Source: Oscillatoria princeps RMCB-10
GTDB taxonomy: Bacteria > Cyanobacteriota > Cyanobacteriia > Cyanobacteriales > Oscillatoriaceae
Assembly (NCBI GenBank): GCA_019359235.1
Contig: JAHHHT010000007.1
Location: 270,860-334,859, forward strand
DNA length: 64,000 bases
Reading direction: 5' to 3'
Part shown: positions 44,218 to 52,795 of the stretch, piece by piece
Position numbering within the stretch: position 1 is the first letter of the stretch
How the letters are laid out: the number at the start of each line of letters is the position of its first letter
Translations under genes and position numbers: made by a program
Notes under the pieces: generated by a model
Database searches by the model: none
What the model was told of the DNA's origin: nothing
The model's input: only the letters and a program-made list of their open reading frames with translations

Positions 44218-45521
44218 TGAACCTCTACCTGGGCATCGATTTCGGCACTTCTGGCGCGCGCGCTGTCGCTATTGACAGCGCCGGCACCCCCCACGCGCAG
44301 GCGTCTTGCGCCTTTGAGGTGCCGGCGACCGGCACAGGCAAGATGCCTGTGCTGCAAGAGGGGGAGAGGGGTTTGCCGGCACTCTGGGAAACGGCCCTGT
44401 TTTCCCTGATCGAGCAAATCCCCCCGGAAGTGCGCCGGCAGCTCAGGGCGATCGCAATCGACGGCACCTCCTCCACTGTCTTGCTGTGCGGTTCCGACGG
44501 CGTGCCGGTGACTGAACCCCTGCTCTACAGCGATGCGCGGGGTGCGGAGGTGATGGAATCCCTGCGGGCGGTCGCACCTGCCAACCATACCGTGTTGAGC
44601 GCTACTTCCAGTCTGGCTAAATTGCTTTGGTGGGTGAAGTGTGGGGACGAGATTCAGCGCTCTACAACAGGAAAATATCTCCTGCACCAAGCAGATTGGC
44701 TGGGGTTTCTCCTGCACGGAAAATTGGGTGTCAGTGACTATCACAACGCCTTGAAGCTGGGTTACGATCCCGAAACCTTGCGCTATCCCGACTGGATTTA
44801 CCAGATTGACTCTTTACCGCATTTGCCGGAAATTGTCAAGCCCGGGGAGCCGGTGGGGGAAGTGACGGCAGAAATTGCCAGTCGCTTTGGGTTGCGGCGG
44901 GATTGCGCCGTGTGCGCCGGCACCACTGACAGCATCGCCGCCTTTCTCGCTAGCGGTGCGGAATCACCCGGAGAGGCTGTAACTTCCCTCGGCTCCACCC
45001 TGGTGCTGAAGCTGCTCAGCCGCACCCGCGCCGATGACGCCCGCTACGGGATTTACAGCCACCGGCTCGGCGACTTGTGGCTGACAGGCGGCGCTTCCAA
45101 CACCGGCGGCGCGGTGCTGCGGCAATTCTTTACCGATGCGGAGCTGGAAAGTCTCAGCCGGCACATCGACCCCGATCGGGAAAGTCCGCTTGATTACTAC
45201 CCGCTAACGAAGCCGGGGGAGCGCTTCCCGATTAACGACTCGCAGCTGCAACCGCGACTGCAACCGCGCCCAGACGAGCCGGTGGAATTCCTGCACGGCT
45301 TGCTGGAAAGTATGGCGCGGATTGAGGCGCGGGGGTATCAGCTGTTGCGGGAGTTGGGCGCGACTGCTTTAACGCGGGTTTACACTGCGGGGGGCGGTGC
45401 GAAAAATCCGGCATGGCGGGGGATTCGGGAGCGCCATTTGGGGGTGCCGGTGAGTGTGCCGGTGCGTGTGGAGGCGGCTTACGGGAGTGCGCTTTTGGCG
45501 ATGCGGGGGGTGGGGAATTGA
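44217..45521 (+). CDS. D-ribulose kinase (FGGY family)
   Basis: 434 residues. FGGY sugar kinase with GIDFGTSGARAVAID at the start, IDGTSSTVLLCGSDG, ATSSLAKLLWW, QADWLGFLLHG, CAGTTDSIAAFLASGA, TGGASNTGG, ERFPIND and TAGGGAKNPAW. These closely match the D-ribulose kinase of Synechococcus elongatus (SePSK) as I remember it. It phosphorylates D-ribulose to ribulose-5-phosphate. Residues about 37-46 (GTGKMPVLQ) come from an in-frame GACAGGC..GCCTGTC repeat. The ATG at 44217 overlaps the PhoD stop by one base. Confidence 0.9.
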   Translation: MNLYLGIDFGTSGARAVAIDSAGTPHAQASCAFEVPATGTGKMPVLQEGERGLPALWETALFSLIEQIPPEVRRQLRAIAIDGTSSTVLLCGSDGVPVTEPLLYSDARGAEVMESLRAVAPANHTVLSATSSLAKLLWWVKCGDEIQRSTTGKYLLHQADWLGFLLHGKLGVSDYHNALKLGYDPETLRYPDWIYQIDSLPHLPEIVKPGEPVGEVTAEIASRFGLRRDCAVCAGTTDSIAAFLASGAESPGEAVTSLGSTLVLKLLSRTRADDARYGIYSHRLGDLWLTGGASNTGGAVLRQFFTDAELESLSRHIDPDRESPLDYYPLTKPGERFPINDSQLQPRLQPRPDEPVEFLHGLLESMARIEARGYQLLRELGATALTRVYTAGGGAKNPAWRGIRERHLGVPVSVPVRVEAAYGSALLAMRGVGN

Positions 45522-45542
45522 ACCCCCCGAAGTGCAACAGGC

Positions 45543-45674
45543 GTCTCGCCAAAAAAGGCGTAGCACAGGCGTCTCGCCTGTGCTCTTCCAACGAAGTGCA
45601 ACATGCGTCTCGCCTGTGCTATTCCACCTTACGCACAAGTTAAGAAACCCGGTTTCTTCAAGAAACCGGGTTTC
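45543..45674. repeat. Cluster of palindromic repeats downstream of the ribulose kinase
   Basis: Three ACAGGCGTCTCGCCTGTGC copies (45550-45625) and a GAAACCCGGTTTCTTCAAGAAACCGGG hairpin (45646-45674) between convergent genes. Confidence 0.85.
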
Positions 45675-45686
45675 TGACTTCCCTTG

Positions 45687-48047
45687 CTATTCCACCTTCT
45701 GCACCGGCGCAGTTTTCGGATCGAGGATTTTTTGCACGCCGGCAAACTTAACCGCCAGAGACATTTTGCTCCCCGCCCCAAAAACGTGGGTGACTTCCCC
45801 CAACCCAAACGTTCCGTGAATCACCCGATCTCCCACTTTCCAATCGAGGGATTTTGGATTTTGGATTTTGGATTTTGGATTTTCCTGTTTCTGTGGCGAC
45901 ACCGGCATCTTGGCGGCGCGGGTCTTTGCCAAACTTCCCGTGAGAAACTCTTTCGGCAATTCCCCTAAAAACTCCGAAGGAGCCGCCAGCTGGCGATTTC
46001 CCCAAGTGCGGCGCTCCTTGGCGTGCGAAAGGAACAGCCGGTCTTGAGCGCGGGTAATCCCAACATAGCACAGCCGGCGCTCTTCTTCAACAGCTGCGGC
46101 GTCATCCATACTGCGGAAGTGGGGTAACAGCCCCTGCTCCATCCCCACCATAAACACGACGGGAAATTCTAGACCCTTCGCCGAGTGCAGCGTCATCAGT
46201 GTGACGCGGTTTTGCCCCTCTTCCAGGTTATCGACATCCGCCGTTAAAGCGGCGCTAGAGAGGAACTCTTGCAAAGTCGCACCGGCATTCTCTTCCTCAT
46301 ATTGCAGCACCGCGTTCACGAGTTCCTGGACATTAGCCAGCCGGTCTAGCGCTTCATCAGTGCCCCGGGTTTTCAGCTCTTGAATGTAACCCGACTCTTC
46401 CGCCACACCGGCAACAATTTCCGACGCGAGTGTGGGGTTTTCCTCATCCCCATTTTGCAATTTTTCCTGCCACCGGCAAATCATCTTAGCGAACTCAATT
46501 ATCGGTTTAGCCGCCCGCCCCGCCAGAGTTTTCACCGAATCCTCCTCGCAGAGGATTTCCCACAGCGGCACATTTAGCTGCTTAGCGGCGGTCAGGAGCC
46601 GGTCAACAGTCGTGTCGCCAATCCCGCGCCGGGGCGTGTTGATAATTCGCACCAGACTGATCGTGTCAAAGGGGTTGACAATTAGCCGCAAATATGCTAC
46701 AACATCCTTAACTTCCTTGCGGTCGTAGAACTTCAGCCCCCCCACCAATTTGTAAGGCACATTCCAGCGCACCATCGCCTCTTCAAACACCCGAGACTGG
46801 GCGTTGGTGCGGTAGAGAACCGCAAAACTGCCCCACTGCAATTCCTCGTTCTCGCGCACCATGTCCCGAATCTGGCTAGCCACAAACTCTGCTTCCTCCA
46901 GCTCGTCATCCGCACGGTGCAAATAAACCGGCTCCCCCTCGCCGCGCGTGGGGCGCAAGATTTTCTCAATCCGTTCCGTGTTGTTCTCAATCAGCTGGTT
47001 GGCGACTTCCAAAATTGTCTCAGTCGAGCGGTAATTTTCCTCCAGCTTCACCATCGTGCGCGTGTCGTCATCGGGCAAACCGTCGCCAAAGTCCTGCTGG
47101 AAATCCAGCAAAATCTTGAAGTCCGCCATCCGGAAGGAGTAAATGGCCTGGTCAACGTCGCCCACCACAAAAATAGAGCGATTCTGCCAGTTCTTAAAGG
47201 TTTGCGGGGATTCGTTGTTCGTCGCCAGCAGCCGCAGCAAGTCATACTGAACGCGGTTGGTGTCCTGATACTCATCCACCAAAATGTGGCAGAATTTTTG
47301 ATGCCAGTAGCCCAGAACTGACTCGTTTTGCTTGAACAGCTCAACCGGCACTCTGATCAGCTCGTCGAAGTCGAGGGCGTTGTTTGCCGCGAGCGAGTCT
47401 TGGTAGCGGCTGTAAACGTCAGCAATAACCTTCCCCCGATAATTTGGCTGCTCCCGCTCGAAATCGCGGGGAGTCCAGCCCTGGTTTTTGGCGCTGCTAA
47501 TCGCGTAGCGCACGGAACGCGGCTCAAACTTTTTGCTGTCCAGGTTCAGCTGGTTGACGACGATATCTTTAATAATTTTCTGGACATCATCTTCGTCAAG
47601 GATGGAAAAGTTGCTTTTCCACCGCCGACCTTTTTCGTCCTGGTATTTCTCGATATCGTAGCGGAGGATGCGGGCGCAGAGACTGTGGAACGTTCCCACC
47701 CACAGGGGTTTAATAATCGTTTTGTAGACGCGAGAGCGCAGTCTTGTCTGCTCGTGCTCTGCGAGCGCCTCCAAGGATTTGCCGTATTTTTCCAAAGCCA
47801 GTTGCCCGGCGAACAGCTTTTCAATTCTATCTTTCATTTCCCGCGCCGCCTTGTTGGTAAAAGTGACGGCGAGGATATTTTCAGGATCGACGCGGTGCGT
47901 GCGAATCAGGTTGGCAACCCGGTAGGTTAGGGCCCGCGTTTTGCCGGAGCCGGCTCCAGCAACCACAAGCAAGGGAGCGCAGAAATGCTCGACAGCTTGA
48001 CGCTGGGAGGGATTGAGTTTGCTGAGAAAATCGGTATTTTGAGTCAT
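45687..48047 (-). CDS. pcrA: ATP-dependent DNA helicase PcrA/UvrD
   Basis: 786 residues from the ATG at 48047. SF1 helicase motifs: GAGSGKTRALTYR (Walker A, about 31), FTNKAAREMKDRI, ILVDEYQDTNRVQYDLL (Walker B), VVGDVDQAIYSFR, LEENYRST, VTLMTLHSAKGLEFPVVF, and YVGITRAQDRLF. It unwinds DNA in repair and replication. The C-terminal end carries the Tudor-like motif (WKVGDRVIHGTFGLGEV) preceded by a repeat-derived linker ENPKSKIQNPKS (ATTTTGGATT repeat read on this strand) at 45851-45888. Upstream frame to 48068 ignored. Confidence 0.93.
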   Translation of the reverse strand: MTQNTDFLSKLNPSQRQAVEHFCAPLLVVAGAGSGKTRALTYRVANLIRTHRVDPENILAVTFTNKAAREMKDRIEKLFAGQLALEKYGKSLEALAEHEQTRLRSRVYKTIIKPLWVGTFHSLCARILRYDIEKYQDEKGRRWKSNFSILDEDDVQKIIKDIVVNQLNLDSKKFEPRSVRYAISSAKNQGWTPRDFEREQPNYRGKVIADVYSRYQDSLAANNALDFDELIRVPVELFKQNESVLGYWHQKFCHILVDEYQDTNRVQYDLLRLLATNNESPQTFKNWQNRSIFVVGDVDQAIYSFRMADFKILLDFQQDFGDGLPDDDTRTMVKLEENYRSTETILEVANQLIENNTERIEKILRPTRGEGEPVYLHRADDELEEAEFVASQIRDMVRENEELQWGSFAVLYRTNAQSRVFEEAMVRWNVPYKLVGGLKFYDRKEVKDVVAYLRLIVNPFDTISLVRIINTPRRGIGDTTVDRLLTAAKQLNVPLWEILCEEDSVKTLAGRAAKPIIEFAKMICRWQEKLQNGDEENPTLASEIVAGVAEESGYIQELKTRGTDEALDRLANVQELVNAVLQYEEENAGATLQEFLSSAALTADVDNLEEGQNRVTLMTLHSAKGLEFPVVFMVGMEQGLLPHFRSMDDAAAVEEERRLCYVGITRAQDRLFLSHAKERRTWGNRQLAAPSEFLGELPKEFLTGSLAKTRAAKMPVSPQKQENPKSKIQNPKSLDWKVGDRVIHGTFGLGEVTHVFGAGSKMSLAVKFAGVQKILDPKTAPVQKVE

Positions 48048-48305
48048 GGCTAGCCCGAACGAGTGCAATCGTGTGTGGGGCGGACATCTGGCCCGCGCTA
48101 TTAACCGGCAATCCTATTCTACCGAAACTCGGTGAGAGGGGATATTGAGTTTTGTTGCCCCAGACTCTCAGGGGAAATGGGCGCGTGTCCGCACAGCCGT
48201 TGCGCCCTGCGCCAAATTCCCATCCAGATCGCAATTGGCGTGCTCTGGAAAGCGGTAAGATGTTATGGATGGCCGGCTTGAATTCACTAAAATAGCACAG
48301 GCGAG
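48048..48305. other. Divergent promoter region of pcrA and the channel gene
   Basis: 258 bp without recognisable repeats. Promoter boxes not assigned. Confidence 0.5.
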
Positions 48306-49742
48306 ATGAAAAGCTTTCCTCAAAGTAGCCAAACAGCACCTAAAATAAGGGGGTGGCAGCGTTCCCTGCAGCGTTTTTTCCAGCTGCCGGCGGTTGAGAT
48401 TGCCACCGGCGCGCTGATTGTCCTGTCGGTGGCGCTAACAGCAGCCGGGCTGTCCTTGCGGGAAACTTCACCGGCACTCCCGGCGATCGAGCGCGCCAGT
48501 CAAACCATCACCGGGCTGTTTGTCGTGGAGCTGAGCTTGCGCTTTCTGGCAGAGCCGGTCAAATGGCATTTCTTCCGAGAATACTGGCTGGACATACTGG
48601 CGGTGGTGCCCCTGTTGCGGGTGTTCCGGTTCGCCCGCGCTCTCCGGTTGCTGCGCTTGCAGCGGGCATTGCGGTTCCTGGGCGCGCTCACCCGCTACGC
48701 TAGCGCTTTTCCGTACATATTTCGGCGCGGCGCGGCAGAATATTTCGTCGTTTTTGGACTGCTTTTGCTCACCATTCTGTTTGGCAGCATCGCCATCCTG
48801 GCGTTTGAGCGCCACAGCAACCCCGAGATCCGCACTGTGGGGGATGCGTTTTGGTTCAGCGTGTATTCCCTATTTGCCGGCGAGCCTGTTCCCGGACCGC
48901 CATCCACCTTGGGCGGGCGTCTGGTGGCTGTATTTGTCATCTTTATGAACGTCACCATTTTCGCCATGTTCACGGGTACAGTATCAGCGTTTATGGTAGA
49001 GCGACTGCGGACGGAGGGTAATGTCGTGGATTGGGACAAACTCAGAAATCACACCATTATTTGCGGCTGGAATAGAAAAGCCGAGATTATCGTGCGGGAG
49101 TATATCGCCGCCGGCAAAACTGCAGGGGCTCCCATCGTTGCCATCGCCCAATTAGATGAGCCGCCCTCTTTTGCCGATCCGAGTTTAAAGGCGCAGGTGC
49201 GGTTTATGAACGACGATTTTACCAAAATCAGCGCTCTAGAAAAAGCCGGCATCCGCCGCGCCCGCACCTGCATTATTCTCTCTGACAAGAGTCACGGACG
49301 CAGCGATCAAGACGCGGACGCCCGCACGATTCTGGCTGCTCTGACTGCAGAAAAGCTCAACCCAGCAGTTTACACCTGCGCCGAACTGATTAACCGCGAA
49401 TACGGCTCTCACCTGGATTTGGGACATGTCAATGACTATGTGGTGAGTGAGGAGAACAGCGGTTTTATGCTAGCTCAAGCTGCGATGAATCGCGGGCTGA
49501 TGAGCGTATTGTCGGAACTGCTCACCCATGAGCGGGGCAATCAGTTTTACCGGCTGCCGGTCAGCTCCCCCTGGGTTGGAAAAACTTTTATGGAGCTATT
49601 TGTGCATCTCAAGCAAACCCACAACGTCATCCTGGTTGCTGTCTGTGAAGCCACCGGCAGCTTTCACGTCAATCCTGGCGACTACACGTTTAAGGATGGA
49701 GACAGCGTTATTGCGATCTCCCGCCAAGAGATAAAATTCTGA
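48306..49742 (+). CDS. Six-TM cation channel with RCK (TrkA-N) domain, atypical filter
   Basis: 478 residues. Helices S1-S4 at about 30-125 with a positively charged S4 (residues 105-125, Arg at every third position), then S5 and S6 (145-230), and an RCK/TrkA-N domain from about 245 (IICGWNRKAEIIV, IILSD). The pore loop (about 180-200) reads SVYSLFAGEPVPGPP, not the potassium filter TVGYG. The family is voltage-gated-like cation channels gated by cytosolic ligands; ion selectivity is uncertain. ATG at 48306, no ribosome site obvious. Confidence 0.85.
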   Translation: MKSFPQSSQTAPKIRGWQRSLQRFFQLPAVEIATGALIVLSVALTAAGLSLRETSPALPAIERASQTITGLFVVELSLRFLAEPVKWHFFREYWLDILAVVPLLRVFRFARALRLLRLQRALRFLGALTRYASAFPYIFRRGAAEYFVVFGLLLLTILFGSIAILAFERHSNPEIRTVGDAFWFSVYSLFAGEPVPGPPSTLGGRLVAVFVIFMNVTIFAMFTGTVSAFMVERLRTEGNVVDWDKLRNHTIICGWNRKAEIIVREYIAAGKTAGAPIVAIAQLDEPPSFADPSLKAQVRFMNDDFTKISALEKAGIRRARTCIILSDKSHGRSDQDADARTILAALTAEKLNPAVYTCAELINREYGSHLDLGHVNDYVVSEENSGFMLAQAAMNRGLMSVLSELLTHERGNQFYRLPVSSPWVGKTFMELFVHLKQTHNVILVAVCEATGSFHVNPGDYTFKDGDSVIAISRQEIKF

Positions 49743-49797
49743 AAACCGCGCGCACCCCCACATGCCGGCTCTCCCCAGAGGTGCGCCGAGAGGGCGT

Positions 49798-49893
49798 TTA
49801 GTTGGGCGACGCCCACTCACCTTCAAGCAGCCGGCTTGTCGAGTTGGGTTGCGAGCCGGTTTGAATGTGGTAAAATCTAAGCAGTTACAGCAG
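49798..49893 (+). repeat. 96-bp direct repeat B, left copy
   Basis: TTAGTTGGGCGACGCCCAC..GCAGTTACAGCAG; identical to 50700-50795 except for two C/T changes. It ends next to the start of a 65-codon ORF. Confidence 0.93.
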
Positions 49894-49900
49894 AAATACC

Positions 49901-50098
49901 ATGACCGCACAACCAGACCGGCTTGAGAAGCTTCTAGAGCAACTGTTCACAGCAGTCGAACAGCTTCCTGAGACTTCAGATCGGCAAACTCAGACAGCTG
50001 AGCGTCAACAGCAGCCATTCAGCAATTTGGTCTTGGCTGAGCAAGCCCGGGCGATTGGGGAGCTTACCCGGGGTGCGCGGGAAGCTGTGGTGGCGTAA
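49901..50098 (+). CDS. Small hypothetical protein upstream of HigBA
   Basis: 65 residues, acidic N terminus and Gln-rich middle, no known domain. Start ATG 49901, seven bases past direct repeat B. A mutated copy of its first codons (ATAACCGCACAATC..) follows the right direct repeat at about 50912, with ATG changed to ATA and an early stop, showing that the start was once duplicated with the repeat. It may be a remnant rather than a working gene. Confidence 0.35.
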   Translation: MTAQPDRLEKLLEQLFTAVEQLPETSDRQTQTAERQQQPFSNLVLAEQARAIGELTRGAREAVVA

Positions 50099-50133
50099 CA
50101 GCGTGCTGCCTTTTGCGAGGACAGACCAGAGAT

Positions 50134-50433
50134 ATGCATATTATAAGCCGGAAAAAACTGCTTGATTTTTGCAAGCAACATGCTGACGCTCTCAGTCCTC
50201 TTGACGAGTGGTTCAGAACTGCTAAGAAAGCCAAATGGAAACACCTGGATGAGGTTCGTCAAGTTTATCCAAGTGCTGATGGGGTTGGAAATTTCACGGT
50301 TTTCAACATTAAAGGCAATGACTACCGCCTGATCGTAAGTATTGATTACGAAAGCCAGACAATTTTTGTAAAATATGTGCTAACACATGCGGATTACGAC
50401 AAGGAGAAGTGGAAAAATGACCCTTACTTTTGA
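50134..50433 (+). CDS. higB: HigB-type toxin
   Basis: 99 residues from the ATG at 50134 (the frame extends to 50113). HigB mRNA interferase signatures: MHIISRKKLLDFCKQH, PLDEWFRTAKKAKWKHLDEVRQVYPSADGVGN, FNIKGNDYRLIVSIDY, VKYVLTHADYDKEKW. It cleaves mRNA at the ribosome. The antitoxin-like gene overlaps its last 17 bases, an order (toxin first) typical of higBA. The module lies between two 96-bp direct repeats. Confidence 0.9.
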   Translation: MHIISRKKLLDFCKQHADALSPLDEWFRTAKKAKWKHLDEVRQVYPSADGVGNFTVFNIKGNDYRLIVSIDYESQTIFVKYVLTHADYDKEKWKNDPYF

Positions 50434-50632
50434 TGGGATCGTTTACGGGGCGTTGCTAGCAGAGGTTCAGCCAAAGGTAATTACAAGCGAAGAAGAGAAT
50501 GAGAGATATCTTGAGATTGTAGAAAAATTGATGGCTTGCCAAAATCGCACTCCCGAACAAAATGCCCTTTTGAAACTTTTGGTGACTCTGATTGAGGACT
50601 TTGAGGACGAACACTATCCGCTTCAGGCTTGA
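50417..50632 (+). CDS. higA: HigA-like antitoxin, lacking the HTH domain
   Basis: 71 residues. The N-terminal HigA part is clear (MTLTFDGIVYGALLAEVQPKVITSEEENERYLEIVEKLMA..RTPEQNALLKLLVTLIEDFEDEHYPL), but the protein stops right where the family continues into an XRE DNA-binding domain (normal length about 120-140). No HTH sequence was recognised in the next 60 bases. It may still bind HigB but should not bind its own promoter, or it is decaying. Starts 17 bases before the higB stop. Confidence 0.75.
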   Translation: MTLTFDGIVYGALLAEVQPKVITSEEENERYLEIVEKLMACQNRTPEQNALLKLLVTLIEDFEDEHYPLQA

Positions 50633-50699
50633 GCGATACAATTAAAGGAGTGAGACTGCCGGCGCAAGTGTGGCGAGCGCCCCCTGACCGGCATTCCGG

Positions 50700-50795
50700 T
50701 TAGTTGGGCGACGCCCACTCACCTTCAAGCAGCCGGCTTGTCGAGTTGGGTTGCGAGCCGGTTTGAACGCGGTAAAATCTAAGCAGTTACAGCAG
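50700..50795 (+). repeat. 96-bp direct repeat B, right copy, interrupted downstream
   Basis: Matches 49798-49893 with two mismatches. About 110 bp after it (50796-50905, including a GACAGGCGTCTCGCCTGTC hairpin at 50819-50841) separate it from ATAACCGCACAATCAAACTG, which matches the sequence directly after the left copy. Confidence 0.9.
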
Positions 50796-50970
50796 TAGGC
50801 ACTTAGGGCACGGACGTAGGACAGGCGTCTCGCCTGTCCCTATCCCTAACTAGCAAGTGAGATGCCCTGTCCTAAACTGACTGTCTGCTGCTATATAGCT
50901 GAAACACGATAACCGCACAATCAAACTGGCTTGACGCACGTCTATATCGACTGTTAACAGAGGAATCAAA

Positions 50971-51205
50971 ATCCTAACAAATTACATTCAAGCGGAGATG
51001 CGCATGCGCCACCTATCAGTTGCTGGAGGACGGGACTTTTTACGGAGAAATTCCTGGCTTTCAAGGGGTATATGCCAATGCAGAAAGACTTGAAGCCTGC
51101 CGGGAATTGTTACAAGAAGTATTAGAAGGCTGGATTATTTTGGGATTGCGGTTGCAGCACTCACTCCCCGCTGCCGGTGGCATTGATTTGAACCCACAGC
51201 AGTAG
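50971..51205 (+). pseudogene. hicB: HicB antitoxin pseudogene, lost start and frameshift
   Basis: ILTNYIQAEMRMR is encoded from 50971 in one frame and continues as TYQLLEDGTFYGEIPGFQGVYAN after an extra base near 51010. Normal HicB reads MLTNYIQ..ATYQLLEDGTF, so ATG has become ATC (50971-50973) and a base was gained. The TTG-started frame at 51020 is not a real start. No hicA lies beside it. Confidence 0.82.
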
Positions 51206-51236
51206 GGTGCGTTCCGCAGAGCGGAACGCACCCTAC
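51202..51236. terminator. GTAGGGTGCGTT palindrome, possible terminator
   Basis: GTAGGGTGCGTTCCGC/GCGGAACGCACCCTAC forms a perfect stem of about 16 bp just after the hicB remnant and 80 bp beyond the sufS stop. Same family as 2431-2470. Confidence 0.55.
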
Positions 51237-51312
51237 TTACTACCCTGCGGGAAGCAGCTGGCGCGTCTTGGCGGTTCATTATTAAACCCCCGATCAATTC
51301 GCCAACACCGGC

Positions 51313-52578
51313 TCACCCAAAAATACCGGCAAAAAACTCAATCGCCTCCTTCAGCGCCCCAATAAACACATCAACCTCCTCGCGGGTGTTGTAAAAATAC
51401 AAACTCGCCCGCGCCGTAGACTGAGCGCCCAAATACCGGTGCAGCGGTTGCGTGCAGTGGTGACCGGCACGAATCGCCACCCCCGCCTGATCCAAAATCG
51501 TAGACAGATCGTGCGGGTGCACCTCACCGGCAGTAAACGCCGCCAGCGCCGCCCTGCCGGTGCCATCCGCCGCCGGTTGCGGTCCGTAAAGCGTAATTTC
51601 AGGAATTTTCCGCAACTGCTCGAACAGATAAGCCGTCAGCTCGTGCTCGTAAGCTTCGATTTTATCCATCCCCACCTCCGTCAGGTAATCCACCGCCGCA
51701 CCCAGCGCGATTGCCTCCGCAATTGCCGGCGTGCCCGCCTCAAACTTTGCCGGCACATCCGCATAAGTAGAATATTCCAAAAACACATCCGCAATCATCT
51801 CGCCCCCGCCCAAAAACGGAGGCATCGAGCGCAGCACCGGCAACTTCCCGTACAAGAAACCGATGCCGGTGGGAGCGCACATCTTGTGCCCAGAAGCCAC
51901 CAGCCAGTCGCAGTCCATCTCCCGCACGTCAACCTGCATGTGCGGCACGCTCTGGCAGGCATCAATTAACACCTTCGCCCCATACTTGTGAGCCAGTTTC
52001 GCAATCTCCCGCACCGGATTAATGCAGCCCAAAGTATTAGAAACGTGAGCCACAGACACCAACTTCGTCTTATCGGAAAGCAGCAATTTAAACTGCTCCA
52101 GATTGAACTCCTGCGTCTCAGTCAGCTCAACAAACTTCAGCACCGCACCCGTCTTTTGCGCCACAATTTGCCAGGGAACCAAATTGCTGTGGTGCTCCAT
52201 CACCGAGAGAATCACCTCATCCCCGCGCTGCAAATTATTCAGCCCCCAAGCGTAAGCCACCAAATTAATCGCCTCACTCGCATTGCGCGTGTAGACAATC
52301 TCCTGATGGGAAGCCGCATTCACAAACCGGCTTACTTTTTCCCGCGCCTCCTCGTATGCAGAAGTCGCCCGCGCACTGAGCGTGTGAGCGCCCCGGTGCA
52401 CGTTGGAATTGTAATGTTCATAGTATTCCCGCAGCGTTTCCAACACCTGCAGCGGCTTTTGGGACGTGGCGGCATTGTCCAAATAAACCAAACGGTGCCC
52501 GTTAACTTCCTTCAGCAAAATCGGGAAGTCCGGACGGACTTTAGCAGCCAGAGTTTTTTCTTGAGTTAGTAAGGTCAT
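51313..52578 (-). CDS. sufS: Cysteine desulfurase SufS
   Basis: 421 residues, group II cysteine desulfurase that takes sulfur from cysteine for the SUF Fe-S assembly machine. [25 protein letters not shown]-binding SGHK (Lys232) and the active-site loop RAGHHCTQP with the catalytic Cys are all present. Last gene of the ftrC-sufBCDS run on the minus strand. A longer spacer (217 bp with a CCTGGGAAC hairpin) separates it from sufD, so it may have its own promoter or be read through. Confidence 0.95.
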   Translation of the reverse strand: MTLLTQEKTLAAKVRPDFPILLKEVNGHRLVYLDNAATSQKPLQVLETLREYYEHYNSNVHRGAHTLSARATSAYEEAREKVSRFVNAASHQEIVYTRNASEAINLVAYAWGLNNLQRGDEVILSVMEHHSNLVPWQIVAQKTGAVLKFVELTETQEFNLEQFKLLLSDKTKLVSVAHVSNTLGCINPVREIAKLAHKYGAKVLIDACQSVPHMQVDVREMDCDWLVASGHKMCAPTGIGFLYGKLPVLRSMPPFLGGGEMIADVFLEYSTYADVPAKFEAGTPAIAEAIALGAAVDYLTEVGMDKIEAYEHELTAYLFEQLRKIPEITLYGPQPAADGTGRAALAAFTAGEVHPHDLSTILDQAGVAIRAGHHCTQPLHRYLGAQSTARASLYFYNTREEVDVFIGALKEAIEFFAGIFG

Positions 52579-52580
52579 TT

Positions 52581-52795
52581 CTACAACTTTGGATTGGAAT
52601 CTCTCAGTTCCAGGCTTCGCCTGAGAACGCTTTTTCTATAGGCTCTCCCTCGCCTGTCCCAACTGGGGACGGAAGGCAGAGCCTTCCTGCCGGCATTCCC
52701 AGGCTCCGCCTGGGAACGAGGGATAAACTCCTCTCTTTTCTCCCCCTCCCCGTTCACGGGGAGGGGGTTGGGGGGTGGGGTTCCCTTGCCTTCAG
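52581..52795. repeat. Palindromic repeats between sufD and sufS
   Basis: GTTCCCAGGCTCCGCCTGGGAACGAG (52698-52724) and CCCCTCCCCGTTCACGGGGAGGGGG (52742-52768). They could form hairpins that attenuate or stabilise the transcript; no gene seen. Confidence 0.8.
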
